From positions 248,001-312,000 of the forward strand of contig JANSLP010000006.1 in NCBI GenBank assembly GCA_029298735.1: a DNA stretch of 64,000 nt, written 5' to 3'. The notes under the pieces are model-generated. The model did not search any database. It saw only the letters and a program-made list of their open reading frames with translations, and had not been told where the DNA came from. Below, piece after piece: positions 34,970 through 45,640 of the stretch. How positions within the stretch are numbered: the stretch's first letter is position 1; every line of letters starts with the position of its first letter. The position numbers were made by a program, and so were the translations under genes. Source of the stretch: Ophiostoma sp. CBS 140.51 (lineage: Eukaryota; Ascomycota; Sordariomycetes; Ophiostomatales; Ophiostomataceae).

Positions 34970-35827
34970 ATGGCCTCTTCTCCGGAAGCAAGACCTGCAG
35001 ACGCAGCAGAAGCCGCGCCTATCGCAGAGAATGCCGGGGCTTCTACAGAAACTGTTGATGCGCCAGCCACAAACATGAATACGGAGGCCAAGCCACAAGC
35101 AGACGAGCCCACGATCCAGCCAGAAGTTGCTGGGGAGAACGAAAGCAAGGGAGACAAAGAAGCAGAGAAGGACGATGACACAGAAAAGGCAGATAAGCCC
35201 TCAATACCAGCAGAGACCACCACCGCTGCTGATACAACTGCCGCCGCCTCGACATCCCCACCACCTCTACCCGACGAACCCCTCCCCGAAGAAGCACCGG
35301 CCGACGAAAACGATGATGGCTGGGACCCCATGTGGAGCGAAGAGCACCAGGCATGGTACTTTGTCAACCGGTTCACGCAACAAACACAATGGGAGAACCC
35401 GCGGGTACCAGACCAACAAGCGGCGAGCACAGCGGCGACAGTGACGGGCTACAATCCGGCCATCCACGGCGACTACGATCCGAACGCGTGGTACGCCAAG
35501 GGGGGGGCGGCGCCAACTGAAGAGCTGGCTGCTACTGCAGGAGATGGTGCGGAAGCCGTGGCTGGCAGCGACCCAATTGCAGCCGCTGCCGTTGCTGCAG
35601 CAGCCATTATCCAAGACAGCACCGCCAACCGCTACAGCCACGACGCCAAGGCCAGCCGGCAGCTCAACAGCTACTTTGACGTGGCTGCTGTCAGTGGCGC
35701 CCACGACGGCCGCAGTCTCAAGGCTGAGCGCAGTGGCATCAAGCCGTCCAAGTCAGAACTGAAGGCATTCAAGGAGAAGCGTCGGGCACGGAAAGAGGAG
35801 AAACGGAGGGCGTGGTTGAGAGATTGA
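34970..35827 (+). CDS. WW-domain protein (285 aa)
   Basis: The protein has a long acidic, Ala/Glu/Thr-rich N-terminal half (1-110) with a PPPLPDEPLP-type proline stretch just before a single WW domain at about 116-145 (Trp118 and a second signature Trp in TQWENP). WW domains bind proline-rich or phospho-Ser/Pro peptides. The spacing between the two signature Trp residues is one residue longer than usual. After the domain come an Ala-rich segment and a basic C-terminus (KEKRRARKEEKRRAW) that could be a nuclear localisation signal. The start at 34970 has A at -3 and G at +4. The same frame is open upstream to 34673, but that part reads as leader. It is one exon. No specific orthologue is assigned. 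Confidence 0.8.
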   Translation: MASSPEARPADAAEAAPIAENAGASTETVDAPATNMNTEAKPQADEPTIQPEVAGENESKGDKEAEKDDDTEKADKPSIPAETTTAADTTAAASTSPPPLPDEPLPEEAPADENDDGWDPMWSEEHQAWYFVNRFTQQTQWENPRVPDQQAASTAATVTGYNPAIHGDYDPNAWYAKGGAAPTEELAATAGDGAEAVAGSDPIAAAAVAAAAIIQDSTANRYSHDAKASRQLNSYFDVAAVSGAHDGRSLKAERSGIKPSKSELKAFKEKRRARKEEKRRAWLRD

Positions 35828-36129
35828 GCAGAAGGAGGGAAAAATGAATGGGAACCATATCTATTTGATCACATTAAGCACTTTGACTGGCGTTTCTATA
35901 TATTGTTGGCTTTTGGGCGTCTATTTTGGAATTTTGGGATCTTTGGGCTCGACAGGTCAGAGCATGGGTCGGGTGGAGGACACATACTAAGAATAGGGCA
36001 GTTTTATCCAGTCACCAGCGATCTTTTAACGGATATGTTGCAAAAGAAATGAAGGTTCAATTACCAAGACCCAAGATTTTGTGTGTATGGCAAAGTACTG
36101 TAGCTTATCCTTATCGTGCTGTGTCTAAG
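35828..36129. other. Short tail-to-tail interval between the WW-domain gene and RIX1
   Basis: 302 bases separate two convergent genes and must hold both 3' ends. No further gene is present. Confidence 0.5.
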
Positions 36130-38472
36130 TTACTCCTCATCACCGCTCTCCTCGTCATCATCAAAGGCCATCTCTAGCTGGACACTGCCATCGCTCTCAT
36201 CACCACTGTCCTCTGCCTCAGGCGCGGCGACAGCTGGCTTTTCAGCCGCCTTGCCCGTGTCCACTCTCTTTGTAGCTGCAGCCAGTGCCTCTCCCTTCTC
36301 GTCAGACTTGCGCTTCAGCGTCAGCGGTTCAAAGGCAGCCGGTGCAGCAGCCTCTGTCGCGCTGGCATTGGCAGCATCCGTGGATCTAGTTGTAGGTTTG
36401 CTCCGTTCGGCAAACACAGACGGCAGAGAGAAGCCACCTCCACTCGTCGTCGTTGACTCCGCAGTTGCCTTGGGGGCACTCGTCTCTGGGCCATCAGCCA
36501 TAGGCTCGTCCTCCTCAGCCACATCACCCATTTCCTCGTCTTCGGCGCCAGCATCCGACGCGTCATCCTCGCCCGGCGCCGTGGACGAGAAGATGTTACC
36601 GTAGTAGTGCGGCGCCGTCCGCAGGTTGCTGCGCAGAATCTCCATGCTCACGTCGTGCGGATATGCACGCGACAAAAAGGGAACCGTGTTGGCAAAGTAG
36701 CGGCCGCTCTGGTCGACGTACGGCTGTAGAACACTGGCCACCATGGCGCCCTTGTTGGCACTCAGGATGGCGGTACGGTCCAGAAGCGTGCGGTCGGCCT
36801 TTTTGACGTGCTGGGGCGGTACGTACGCGAGCACGGCGGCCAGCAGGTTCTCGGCAGCGCGCAGGTGGGCCGCGCTTAGTCGGGACGTTCGGCGCGCAGC
36901 AGCTGCCGCCTGGGCAGACGCAGCACCGTTGGCGGCCGCACCAGCAGGTGTCAAGAACAGATCAGCGTTGGCTGCAGCCGACTTGCCCTTGCCACCACCA
37001 GCACCGCCTTTTCCGTTGCCGTTCTGAGCGGGCTTCTCGTCTTTCTTCTCCAGTTGCAGGAAGCCGTTGGCCTCCAAAATATCTTGGCAACTCGAGCGCA
37101 CCACGTTGACAAGCAGGTCAACCGTGTTGCGTGTAAACGACGGGCCGACGAGCGGCAACAAGCTCTTGAACAGTACATATGTGTTCTTCCGCACGCGCGG
37201 GATATGGCGGTCCGACGTGAACATGCGCACAGCATCCTCCAAAATCTCAGGAGCCAGGGGCACCATGCTGGCGCCCATGCGCTTCACAATGCTCGACAGC
37301 AGCTCCAGGGAGGCGGCGTGCAGGCCAGGCAGAACAGAGAACAGCTCATCGCGCTCTTCACGACCAATGCTCGCGTTGATCAGCGACGCATAATCCTTCT
37401 CTTGTGCAGCCGTGGTCGGCGCAAAGACAACAGAGATACGCGACACCAGGCCAGTCAGCTGGCCGAGAGGCACGGCAACAGGCAGCTTCGTAGGACCGCG
37501 GAAGATGTGTGCAATCGTCTCGAGAATGCCAAGCAGGCGCTGGGCACCGCTCTGGATACCAGTCCACTCTGGCAGCTCATCCGCGCCATCACCACCACCC
37601 AGGGGCTCGCCTTCAAAGGACACCTCCGTCGCAGCATAGCCCGAACCGGGGTCGCGAGACTCGCGAATAGCACGGAAGATCTGGTCGGCCGTGGCATGAG
37701 CATCGCGAAGAAGAGCAGTCAACAGCTTTGACCACTCCTCCGAGTTGCCGTTCTTGGCCGCCGTGTAGTGCAGCAGAATCAGCAGCTGGCGGGCACTGCG
37801 GCGCAGCGACGGCGGCACAACAAGCTCGTCCGTGGAAGTAGGAGCCACAAAACCGCGGATCGCCGTCCGGATCTGGCCCGCAAAGGGACGCAGAGTTGTC
37901 GGGTACAGGGGAATCAGAGAAGACAGGGCGCGCGTCACCGTCTCGACGACGTTCATAGGCGCCTTGGGCGGCTGGCCTGGCGCAACGGGCTTGATGAGCT
38001 GCAGGCAAGCTGTCGCAAACGTGGGCAACGTTGGCGTAGCAATCTCACGGACCAGAGTCGGGTACGTCTGGAGCAACGTGTAGATGCGCGTCAGGGTAAT
38101 GATAGCCAGCTCCTTGGAGGCAACCGGGTCGGGCTTGTTCAGCAACGACAGCAGACCGCGCACCCACGGCTCAGCAGTCCGCAGACTCTCCCAGCCACCG
38201 ACATCAATAATAGCCTTGGCCAAGACCGTACCTGCAAAGCGACCCTGAGGTGTCTTGCCCTGGATGAGAGTGTTGACCTGTGTCTTGAGCTTGTGGACCA
38301 GGACGGTAGCCTCGTTTGTATTGTTCTTGCCCTGCTGCTCAGATGCTGCAGACAGGGGCTCACCACACCGCAGGATGTGGCCAACAAGAACGGGGCACAA
38401 AGCCGGAAATTCGGTCGGCGAAGTGGCCGTCAACTTCCGACTCAAGACGCGGAGGTCTGCAGGCACAGACAT
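36130..38472 (-). CDS. rix1: Pre-rRNA-processing protein RIX1 (780 aa)
   Basis: RIX1 (the yeast Ipi2 subunit, PELP1 in animals) is a nucleolar/nucleoplasmic protein that with Ipi1 and Ipi3 recruits the AAA-ATPase Rea1/Mdn1 to pre-60S ribosomes and is needed for ITS2 processing. The N-terminal Rix1 domain covers about residues 5-200, including KTQVNTLIQGKTPQGRFAG and the following AKAIIDVGGWESLR. The middle part is built of helical, ARM/HEAT-like repeats. The C-terminus (from about 620) is low-complexity, Ala/Ser/Glu-rich, with a basic TLKRKSDEK patch likely to be a nuclear signal, and ends in a strongly acidic tail, DDDEESGDEE. It is one exon. It is convergent with the WW-domain gene and divergent from YPP1. 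Confidence 0.92.
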   Translation of the reverse strand: MSVPADLRVLSRKLTATSPTEFPALCPVLVGHILRCGEPLSAASEQQGKNNTNEATVLVHKLKTQVNTLIQGKTPQGRFAGTVLAKAIIDVGGWESLRTAEPWVRGLLSLLNKPDPVASKELAIITLTRIYTLLQTYPTLVREIATPTLPTFATACLQLIKPVAPGQPPKAPMNVVETVTRALSSLIPLYPTTLRPFAGQIRTAIRGFVAPTSTDELVVPPSLRRSARQLLILLHYTAAKNGNSEEWSKLLTALLRDAHATADQIFRAIRESRDPGSGYAATEVSFEGEPLGGGDGADELPEWTGIQSGAQRLLGILETIAHIFRGPTKLPVAVPLGQLTGLVSRISVVFAPTTAAQEKDYASLINASIGREERDELFSVLPGLHAASLELLSSIVKRMGASMVPLAPEILEDAVRMFTSDRHIPRVRKNTYVLFKSLLPLVGPSFTRNTVDLLVNVVRSSCQDILEANGFLQLEKKDEKPAQNGNGKGGAGGGKGKSAAANADLFLTPAGAAANGAASAQAAAAARRTSRLSAAHLRAAENLLAAVLAYVPPQHVKKADRTLLDRTAILSANKGAMVASVLQPYVDQSGRYFANTVPFLSRAYPHDVSMEILRSNLRTAPHYYGNIFSSTAPGEDDASDAGAEDEEMGDVAEEDEPMADGPETSAPKATAESTTTSGGGFSLPSVFAERSKPTTRSTDAANASATEAAAPAAFEPLTLKRKSDEKGEALAAATKRVDTGKAAEKPAVAAPEAEDSGDESDGSVQLEMAFDDDEESGDEE

Positions 38473-38690
38473 TGCGTTGGTGTCGGTGTTAATATTGTTG
38501 GCAATTGATGTTGTTCAGTGTTCGTCGGTTGGTGTAGAAGTTGAGTATTTCTCTTTCTATAGTCGAAGTTCAGATGAGCCAACTTGAGACTGAAGTCTGT
38601 CAGTCGTTATGAATAAAAACGAATGTATGTGTTGTTTGTTGAGGCTCATATAGATTTCGAGGCCACAAGATGTGTCGTGCCTTCGTCGCC

Positions 38691-38710
38691 TTTTTTTTTT
38701 TTTTTTTTTT
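38691..38710. repeat. Homopolymer run of 20 T
   Basis: This is a perfect T20 tract in the divergent promoter of RIX1 and YPP1. Confidence 0.9.
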
Positions 38711-39346
38711 GGCTTTTTCACAAGCAAAACGAGCTAGGTGGACCCGCTTTCAACGGGCAGCTCAACGGGCAGTTGCGACCCGCCACTCAAGTTCGGGTGT
38801 TATCTGAAGATGCATCCCTGTAGCCTGGTACTACAGTACTGACGACCACTGAAACGGCTGCTTTTCATACTCCAAGCAGGCCTATCACAAGCGTTCTAGC
38901 AACACGGTGAGGCCCAGAGCTTCGTGCAGCTCTAGTGTCGATGAGCCCGTTCCTGCTCTGGCCAACTTTTACGAGCCCCCAAGCCTCCAAAAAAAAAAGG
39001 TGACGCCAACCAGCAACCAGGAAGGAGCGCCCCCCTTTTCATTACGGGCAACAGGTGGGAAGGAGCGAAACGTCGAAACAACGAAACTAGGAAACAACGA
39101 AAGTCCTAAAAACGACGCCCAAAAAGGAGCACAACACAACGCATCATCTTGCATTCTACTATTTGCGCACCACTTCGAGCGATCCCCAGCCTGCGTCAAT
39201 TCGCCATCTTGTTGCTTTCTGCATTGCGTCGCCGTTTCAATTTGCGCCCTTGAGCCGTCCATTTTTATTTCTACACCACGCGGCCCTCTCCAATCCATCG
39301 CATCACATCTCGAGCTATGCACTTGAAGCCATAGGAGGCCCATCAT

Positions 39347-39362
39347 CCAATCACTTACGTCA
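39347..39362 (+). promoter_or_regulatory. CCAAT box followed by CRE-like TTACGTCA
   Basis: CCAAT (39347-39351) and TTACGTCA (39355-39362) stand side by side just upstream of the YPP1 start at 39412. These match the known binding words of the CCAAT-binding complex and of ATF/CREB bZIP factors. Function is inferred. Confidence 0.4.
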
Positions 39363-39411
39363 CTTTGCCAGCGCGTCGTCCCTGCTGTGCTTTTGTCCCG
39401 GAGCCGCCTAG

Positions 39412-42400
39412 ATGAGTGTATGTTGTAACCGGCGTCCAGTTGCAGAGCTCTGTCCCCAACTAACGTCTCGTCTTCTCCAGCGCTCCATGACCAAGGCAGC
39501 CCATTATGTGCTGCAGCTCGACGAAGCTCGCTGCGAGGGCGACTGGGACGCAGTGCCCGAGTTTGTGCGGAAAGTCAGAAAGCATGCACCGCTTCGTGTC
39601 TGTAAGTAACCCCTTCTGTGTGTTTGTTTGCTGCTACGATGCACGTGAAAGACACTGACGTTTTTCGCCTTTTTTTGGACAGGTCTCACCCTGACCGCCG
39701 AAACCGAGTACGCAATCGAGAAAGCTACCCGAAACCACCCTCCCTCTGGCCGCCCAGCCGATTCTTCGGGCCCTGCTGCTGGCCTCGACACCGCAACACG
39801 GCTGCCTAAGCTGCAGGCCGTGTTCGACGAAGAGACTGTCTTTCTCCAGGACCGCTTCCAGGCGCGAGTCTGCGTCGGCTGGCTGCATTGGGTCGCCGGC
39901 GAGTATGATGCGGCCCTCGCCCAGCTTCCCGAGAGCATCGAGGCCGAAATCACGACCGCCGACCGCAACATCGACGACATTGCCGTTACCGACTGGACAC
40001 GTGTGTGCGCGCTCAAGTCGGCGTATCTGCGGGCTAACTGCCTGGCGCGCAAGGAACAGCGGAAAGAGGCCCTGGCCGTGTTCGAAGACGGCCTGCCCTG
40101 CATCACAACAGCCCACGCCGCCCAGCAGTCTCGGAAGCAGCTGCGGTACTGGTCCGAGCTGTTCTTGACAGAATACTGCATGCTGCTGAGCCACACCCTG
40201 GAGAAGAGCGAGGCGAGCTTGGAGGACCCCAAGTGCCTAGTGAGCTTCCGCTCGTGGGCCAAGTACTGGGAGGGCACAAATGGCGCGGCACAGCTGGGCG
40301 GCTTTGGCTTCCGCGGCTCGGTTCCGCGCCGGCGGATATGGTTCGAGTACTACTCTGTCCTCTCTGCGCTCCTCGAAGACGATCTACCCTACCCGTCCGG
40401 CTATGCGCCAGCAGGTACAGGCGGCGAGTCATCGGCACGGAGCAAGCTGCGCATAGAACTGAAAAGGGTCGAGGCTGTCTACGAGACCCTCCTGCTCGAG
40501 GAGACGTCGTTCCCGCGCGCCGAGGACGAGCGCGTGGAGGTGGAAGAGTTTGTGCGCCTTGTCGTGCAGAACTGGTCTGTGCTCAAGGGCCGCAACTGGC
40601 GTGAGTCGGACCTGGGTCAGGGCGGGCGTGAATCGGCCAGCCGCAGCGTCCTCGACATCCTGTACCGCGCATCGACCAAGACTTACCACTCGACATCCAT
40701 TCTGCGGTACCTCTTTACTGTCCACCTCTCTGTGGCCGAGTTCGACCTTGCCTTCAAGGCCTTTGACTCCTACCTCAGCCTGATCAAGAAGGGCAAGGCC
40801 CGCGTCGCCAAGACGGGCAAAGACGAGCCGAGCCTCGACGACGATTTGGTGGTGCTGGAGACAATCTCACTGTGTATTGTGGCGTTGTGCCGCTACGGCG
40901 ACCGCCAAGCAGCAGAAAAGGCATACGGCCTGGGCCAGGAACTGGAGCAGTGCCTACACGAGCTCAGCCATGCCCTTCCCGAGCAGGTCGACGAAGACAA
41001 CCCAGCGCCACGGACGACACTCGTGTCCGACTTCAAAGGCACCAACATCCCCCTCCGCGTCCATGCTCTCGCCTGGCAGGCTGTTGGTCTGTCACTCGCA
41101 CAATGGTCACGCATGACATACGATTCGGCCTCACGCACCGAGATCCAAGCAAAGGCGGTCCGGTCCCTGCGCAAATCACTGTCGCCCGAGTTTGGCCAAT
41201 CAGCCAACCTGCGCAGCGTTTTCTGTCTGGGTCTGCTTCTCGTCGAGCAGCGCGAAATTGGCACAGCAATTGATCTGGTCAAGGGTGCGCTGTTGTCGAA
41301 CAAGGCACCCGATGCGGACCACGAATACGTGAATGGACCGTACTGGCGGGAGCGTGCCATGATTCCGCTGTGGCACCTGCTGTCACTTCTCCTCAGTGCC
41401 CGTCAAGACTACGTCATGGCCGCACGGGCTTGTGAGGGCGCGTTTGAGCAGTTCAAGGACCCGTCCATCCTATTTGGCAGCGAGACCATGTACCGCAGCG
41501 AACACCTGAATGAGGCCGAGGCCAATGACGAAAAGAACTCCGACTGGAGCCGCGGTTTAGTTGATGACATGGAGGACTTTGAAAAGGAGCGCATCCTCGA
41601 GGTCAAGATGACGCAGCTGGCGCTCGTTGAGCTGCTGGAGAACCCCAAGGTAGCCGTCAATGCCAGCTTGGAGCTGCTGAGCCTGTTTGCGCGTCTCTTT
41701 GGCCCACCGCAGGCCACCAAGTCGACCCTTTCCGTAGCCCCTAAGACGGGCACCGTGCCCAAGAGCTCGGCGGGTACCCTGCGTAGCATCAAAGGTAGCA
41801 TCTTTGGCCGCGGCGGCGACCGTGGCGGGCGGCCAACAACCAAACACTCGAGCATGATTGGCCTGGACAAGTCTGGCGGTGGCGGCGGGACAGCGACGCG
41901 CCCGCAGACAACACAGACGGTGGCCAGCCGCGACGCGCCGACGATCCAGGTGACCAACAACGACTTTGACGACTTCCGGCGGTCGCGCAAATCGGGCAAC
42001 TTCAACGAACGGCGCAGCCAGTCGGGCAAGCGCAACAGTCTTCGCAAACGGGACAGTAGCGGCAGCCGGCGTCGTGCTGTCAGCAGTGGAGGTGCACCGC
42101 CACATGGTGGTGCTCTGGAAGGTCACGACGGACTCTTCTCGCCGCTGGACGAGAGCGGCCAGAGCGGCGAGTTCTTCTCGTCACTGCCCACCCGCCAGCG
42201 TGTCTCGTCGGCGGCTAGCGGCCCGCCGCCAGTTTCGATGAGCCGGCAGGCGTCGCAGGTGGACTCGATTGCGGCCTCGGTGTCCCGTGCACGACTCGAC
42301 GGCAATGTTAGCGGCCTTTCCGCTGCACCAGAGAGCGTCGAGACGTCTCTGTCGCTGATGCCTGTGATTCAATTCTCCAAGGAGCACGAGAAGCGGAAGC

Positions 42401-43349
42401 GCAACACGGTCCTGGTCGAGGTCTGGCTGATGATTGCGGGCTTCTACCGGCGAGCGGAGATGTTTGACGATGCCAAGCGGGCGACGGCAGAGGCGCAGAA
42501 GCTCGTCCAGGACCTAGAGATTGACGCTGCACGCAACACGGCAGCGGGTGTGTCGCTGAGCAGCCGCGGCTGGGTCGGCAAGAAGAGCATCGACGAACTA
42601 TGGGCCGACGTATGGGCGGAGGTACGTACAACCAGGCGTAGCCGTCTGCCTTACTTTTGCTTTCCTCGACTATTTAATGATACTAACGCACGATATTACA
42701 GATGGGCTACTTATCACTGGACAAGGGCGCCCCATACAATGCGCGCCTAGATTTCGAGGCTGCGCTTACGCACTTTCCAGACCATCCGGCAGCCACGATT
42801 GGCCTGTCCAACATTCTGTTGGATATTTACAGCGAAAAGCTCGTGCTCCCACATGCGATCCCGCGACTCGAGCTGGCCGATGGGACGTTGTTCCCCGAAA
42901 AGCAGCGCCCGGCCGAGCAAAGCGACAAAGAAGTGCGGCCGACGCTGCCGTCGGAGCCTTTGGGCTTGTCGACACCCCAGCCGGCGCAGGATCTCGCGGA
43001 ACGCCAGAAGAAGCTGATTAACGGCGCTGCGGCTGCGACGTCAGCTGCAGAGAGTGATGCTGCGCGCGCCAAGGCCGACTCGGAGCTGCCGCCACCCTAC
43101 AAGGCCTCGTCGCTGCCGCCGATTGACCGCTTGGCAGCTCGCGATCGTGCCTTCATCCTCCTCTCGGGCCTGACCAAGCTCGGCAGCTCGTGGGACAACT
43201 CGGAGGCATGGTTTGCACTTGCCCGTGCGCACGAGGAGAGTGGACAGCCTGACAAGGCCAAGGAGGTGCTGTGGTGGTGTGTTGAGCTCGAGGAAGCTGC
43301 CGCAGCTCGGCCCTGGAGCGCCGTCGCGACGGGTGGTTACGTTTTGTGA
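39412..43349 (+). CDS. ypp1: YPP1/TTC7-family TPR protein, 'filamentation protein' (1237 aa, four exons)
   Basis: Ypp1 is the TTC7 homologue that with Efr3 anchors the phosphatidylinositol 4-kinase Stt4 at the plasma membrane. Exons are 39412-39417, 39481-39601, 39683-42621 and 42702-43349. The first coding exon is only ATG-AGT. The introns (63, 81 and 80 nt) start GTATGT, GTAAGT and GTACGT, and two have clear ACTAACG/TACTAAC branch sites. The joined frame is 3714 nt. The chain is alpha-helical with TPR-like repeats. The last exon carries the family block FPDHPAATIGLSNILLDIYS and, near the end, KAKEVLWWCVELEE, typical of Ypp1/TTC7. Between about residues 660 and 850 lies a Ser/Arg/Gly-rich, probably disordered insert. 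An alternative start is the ATG at 39487, which would drop four residues. Confidence 0.85.
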
Positions 43350-44185
43350 GAGCCTTTCTAAGGAACGGACTAATACTGGCGAGAAAAACTGGGTGATCAT
43401 GTTAATTTTTAGAAAGCTGCGGAAGCGCGCACTGCTATTTTGGATACAACAAGAAATCGTATCATATATTTCCTGCGATGGCCTTTTCTCTTATTTTTTT
43501 GGTGACGTTTTGTATGCCGCCAATGGCCGTATTTGGCCGTGATGTAAGCGTACTGTTTGGTACTGTTTGAGTAAACACTGTACACACTGTGCTTACAAGA
43601 GTGGGCCTGTCCTCCCAGCGACAAGACACATACGCTCTCCCCCAACGGAGCTTATGCGCCACCCCTGAAGCCCAGCTTCCCGCCCCTAAAAAAAGTCCTA
43701 AAAATGACAGCTCCGGGCATTTCCTGCAGCGTTGTGCTCGCCGTTTCGCTCCAATTGCCAGCTGTTTCCGCTACGTCCCAGCCCTATTGGTTCCTGTCCT
43801 CGTGAAGCGATCCCCAATTTGGCGGCGGTAATTTTTGAAATTTTTCGGCGAAGATTGCCCCGACACCCCAACGAAACTGCCCAAAACGCCCTGCTATTAC
43901 CAGCCAACCACCGAGATAGGAGCATCGCGCCAATTGCGGTTTTTACTTTGCCTTTGCTCGATTGCTGCCACGAACTTTTTTCCTCCGTCTCGTTTACGTG
44001 AACGCCAATACGTGTTGTTTCCAGACGACGGTCTATCGAATCGACGGCCAATTGACGATCCATTGACGAAAAGACCGAGCGATCCAACGATCTCGACGTT
44101 CCAAGCAAAACATCGCGACTTTTTTTCATTGACTTCTTTCGACCTCTTCGACCTCCCCTCCTCCAAAACCACTCACAACAGACAA
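43350..44185. other. Intergenic region between YPP1 and PDX1
   Basis: The two genes run in the same direction, so this contains the YPP1 3' end and the PDX1 promoter. The last 100 bases are CT-rich on the coding strand. No additional gene is seen. Confidence 0.45.
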
Positions 44186-45640
44186 ATGGCGAGCTTCGCC
44201 GCAGCTAGCCGCCTCTCGCTGAGGCTGGCTGGGCGCCGGTGGGCGCAGCCATCGCGAGGTATGTAAACAAGAAGGGGAAGAAGAGAATATGGATGCAATC
44301 GTGGAGGGGTCAAGACATCGTCTAACAGTCTTTTTTTCCTCCCTCCAGGCTTCAATTCGACAGCTCGCCTGGCTGTGGCGCAGAACATGACGATGCCGGC
44401 CCTGTCGCCGACCATGACCGAGGGCAGCATCGCGGCGTGGCGCGTCAAGGAGGGCGACAAGTACTCCGTCGGTGACGTGCTGCTCGAGATCGAGACGGAC
44501 AAGGCGACCATGGACGTCGAGGCCCAGGACGACGGTATCGTGTTCAAGATTGTGCAGCCGGACGGCAGCAAGGGCGTGCCCGTCGGTACGCGGATTGCCG
44601 TCCTAGCTGAGGCCGACGACGATATTTCCACGCTCGAGATGCCCGCCGACGAGACTCCAGTAAAGGAAGCGCCTGCTGAGAAGGAGAGCGCCCCTGCAGC
44701 AGCATCACCCAAGGCCGAGTCGACGCCTTCCACTGACAAGTCGACCTCCTCCTCGCCCCCCACCTCCTCTACCTCCTCCTCCTCCAAGAAGGGCCCCGCC
44801 GCGCCCCAGAAGTGGCCCCTCTACCCGTCCGTCCAGCACCTGATTAAGCAGAACGGCCTCGACCCAGCTGCAGTCGTCGGCGACATGACCCCGACGGGCC
44901 CTGGCGGCCGTCTGCTCAAGGGCGACGTGCTGGCGTACCTGGGCAAGGTGTCGTCGGACGTCCCGGCCGGGCTCGAGTCCCGCTTCGAGCACCTGTCGCA
45001 CCTCGACCTGAGCAACATTAAAATCAAGGAGTCCAACCCGGCTGCAGCAGCAACACCGACGACAGACGCAGCAGCAGCTCCTCCCAAGGCCGCTGCCCCG
45101 GTTCCCCCCAAGACGACCTCCGTCTCCCTCCCCGTGTCTCTGGCCGCCGTCCTCGACGCCCAAGACAAGGTCCAGTCGTCCCTCGGCGTCTTCATCCCCG
45201 TCTCTACCTTTGTCTCGCGCGCCACCGAGGTCGCCAACGACGAGCTGCCGCGTTCCGGCCCTGCACCCGCCCCGTCTGCCTCGCAGCTGTTTGACGCCCT
45301 CGTCTCGCCCAGCCACAAGTCGACCGCCTCCTCTTTCTCCAAGTTCTCCCGTGGCCATTACCGCCCCCAGATCTCGGCCCTCCCCACGACAGCCTCCTCT
45401 TCAGGGGCTGCCCCCAAGACCAAGAAGCGCGTTGATGTTCTCGATATCCTGTCCGGCAAGGTCAAGGCCACCACGACGGCCCGTCCCGCTTCGTCTGCTC
45501 AGCGCCAGCCCCCCGCTGTCTCGACCGGCATCAACTTCTTTACCGTCGACGTTCCCAAGACCGAGGAGAAGCGCGCCCAGGTTTTCCTGGAGCGGCTCAA
45601 GGTTGTTCTCGAAAACGAGCCCGGTCGGCTTGTTCTGTGA
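44186..45640 (+). CDS. pdx1: Pyruvate dehydrogenase protein X component, E3-binding protein (454 aa, two exons)
   Basis: PDX1 is the non-catalytic, lipoyl-bearing subunit that docks dihydrolipoamide dehydrogenase (E3) onto the mitochondrial pyruvate dehydrogenase core. Exons are 44186-44258 and 44349-45640; the 90-nt intron starts GTATGT and ends CTCCAG. The first exon gives a basic, Ser/Arg-rich presequence. A lipoyl domain covers about residues 37-115, with the lipoyl lysine Lys76 in ETDKATMD. A Ser/Thr/Lys/Pro linker leads to a peripheral-subunit-binding domain at about 180-225 (PSVQHLIKQNGLDP...LKGDVLAYL). The catalytic acyltransferase domain with HxxxDG is absent and is replaced by a Ser/Ala-rich region with a short conserved C-terminus. 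This distinguishes it from E2 (Lat1). Length suits fungal Pdx1. Confidence 0.9.

Larger units (their letters stand above)
38473..39411. promoter_or_regulatory. Divergent promoter region between RIX1 and YPP1
   Basis: This 939-base interval separates the two starts. A run of 20 T at 38691-38710 could act as a nucleosome-excluding poly(dT) tract. Near the YPP1 side a CCAAT box (39347-39351) and a CRE-like TTACGTCA (39355-39362) lie about 50-65 bases before its ATG. Confidence 0.5.

Noticed and set aside
44705..45358. 217-codon antisense frame over PDX1
   Set aside because: It is a GC-biased shadow of the PDX1 coding region; Gly/Arg-rich repeats without motif.
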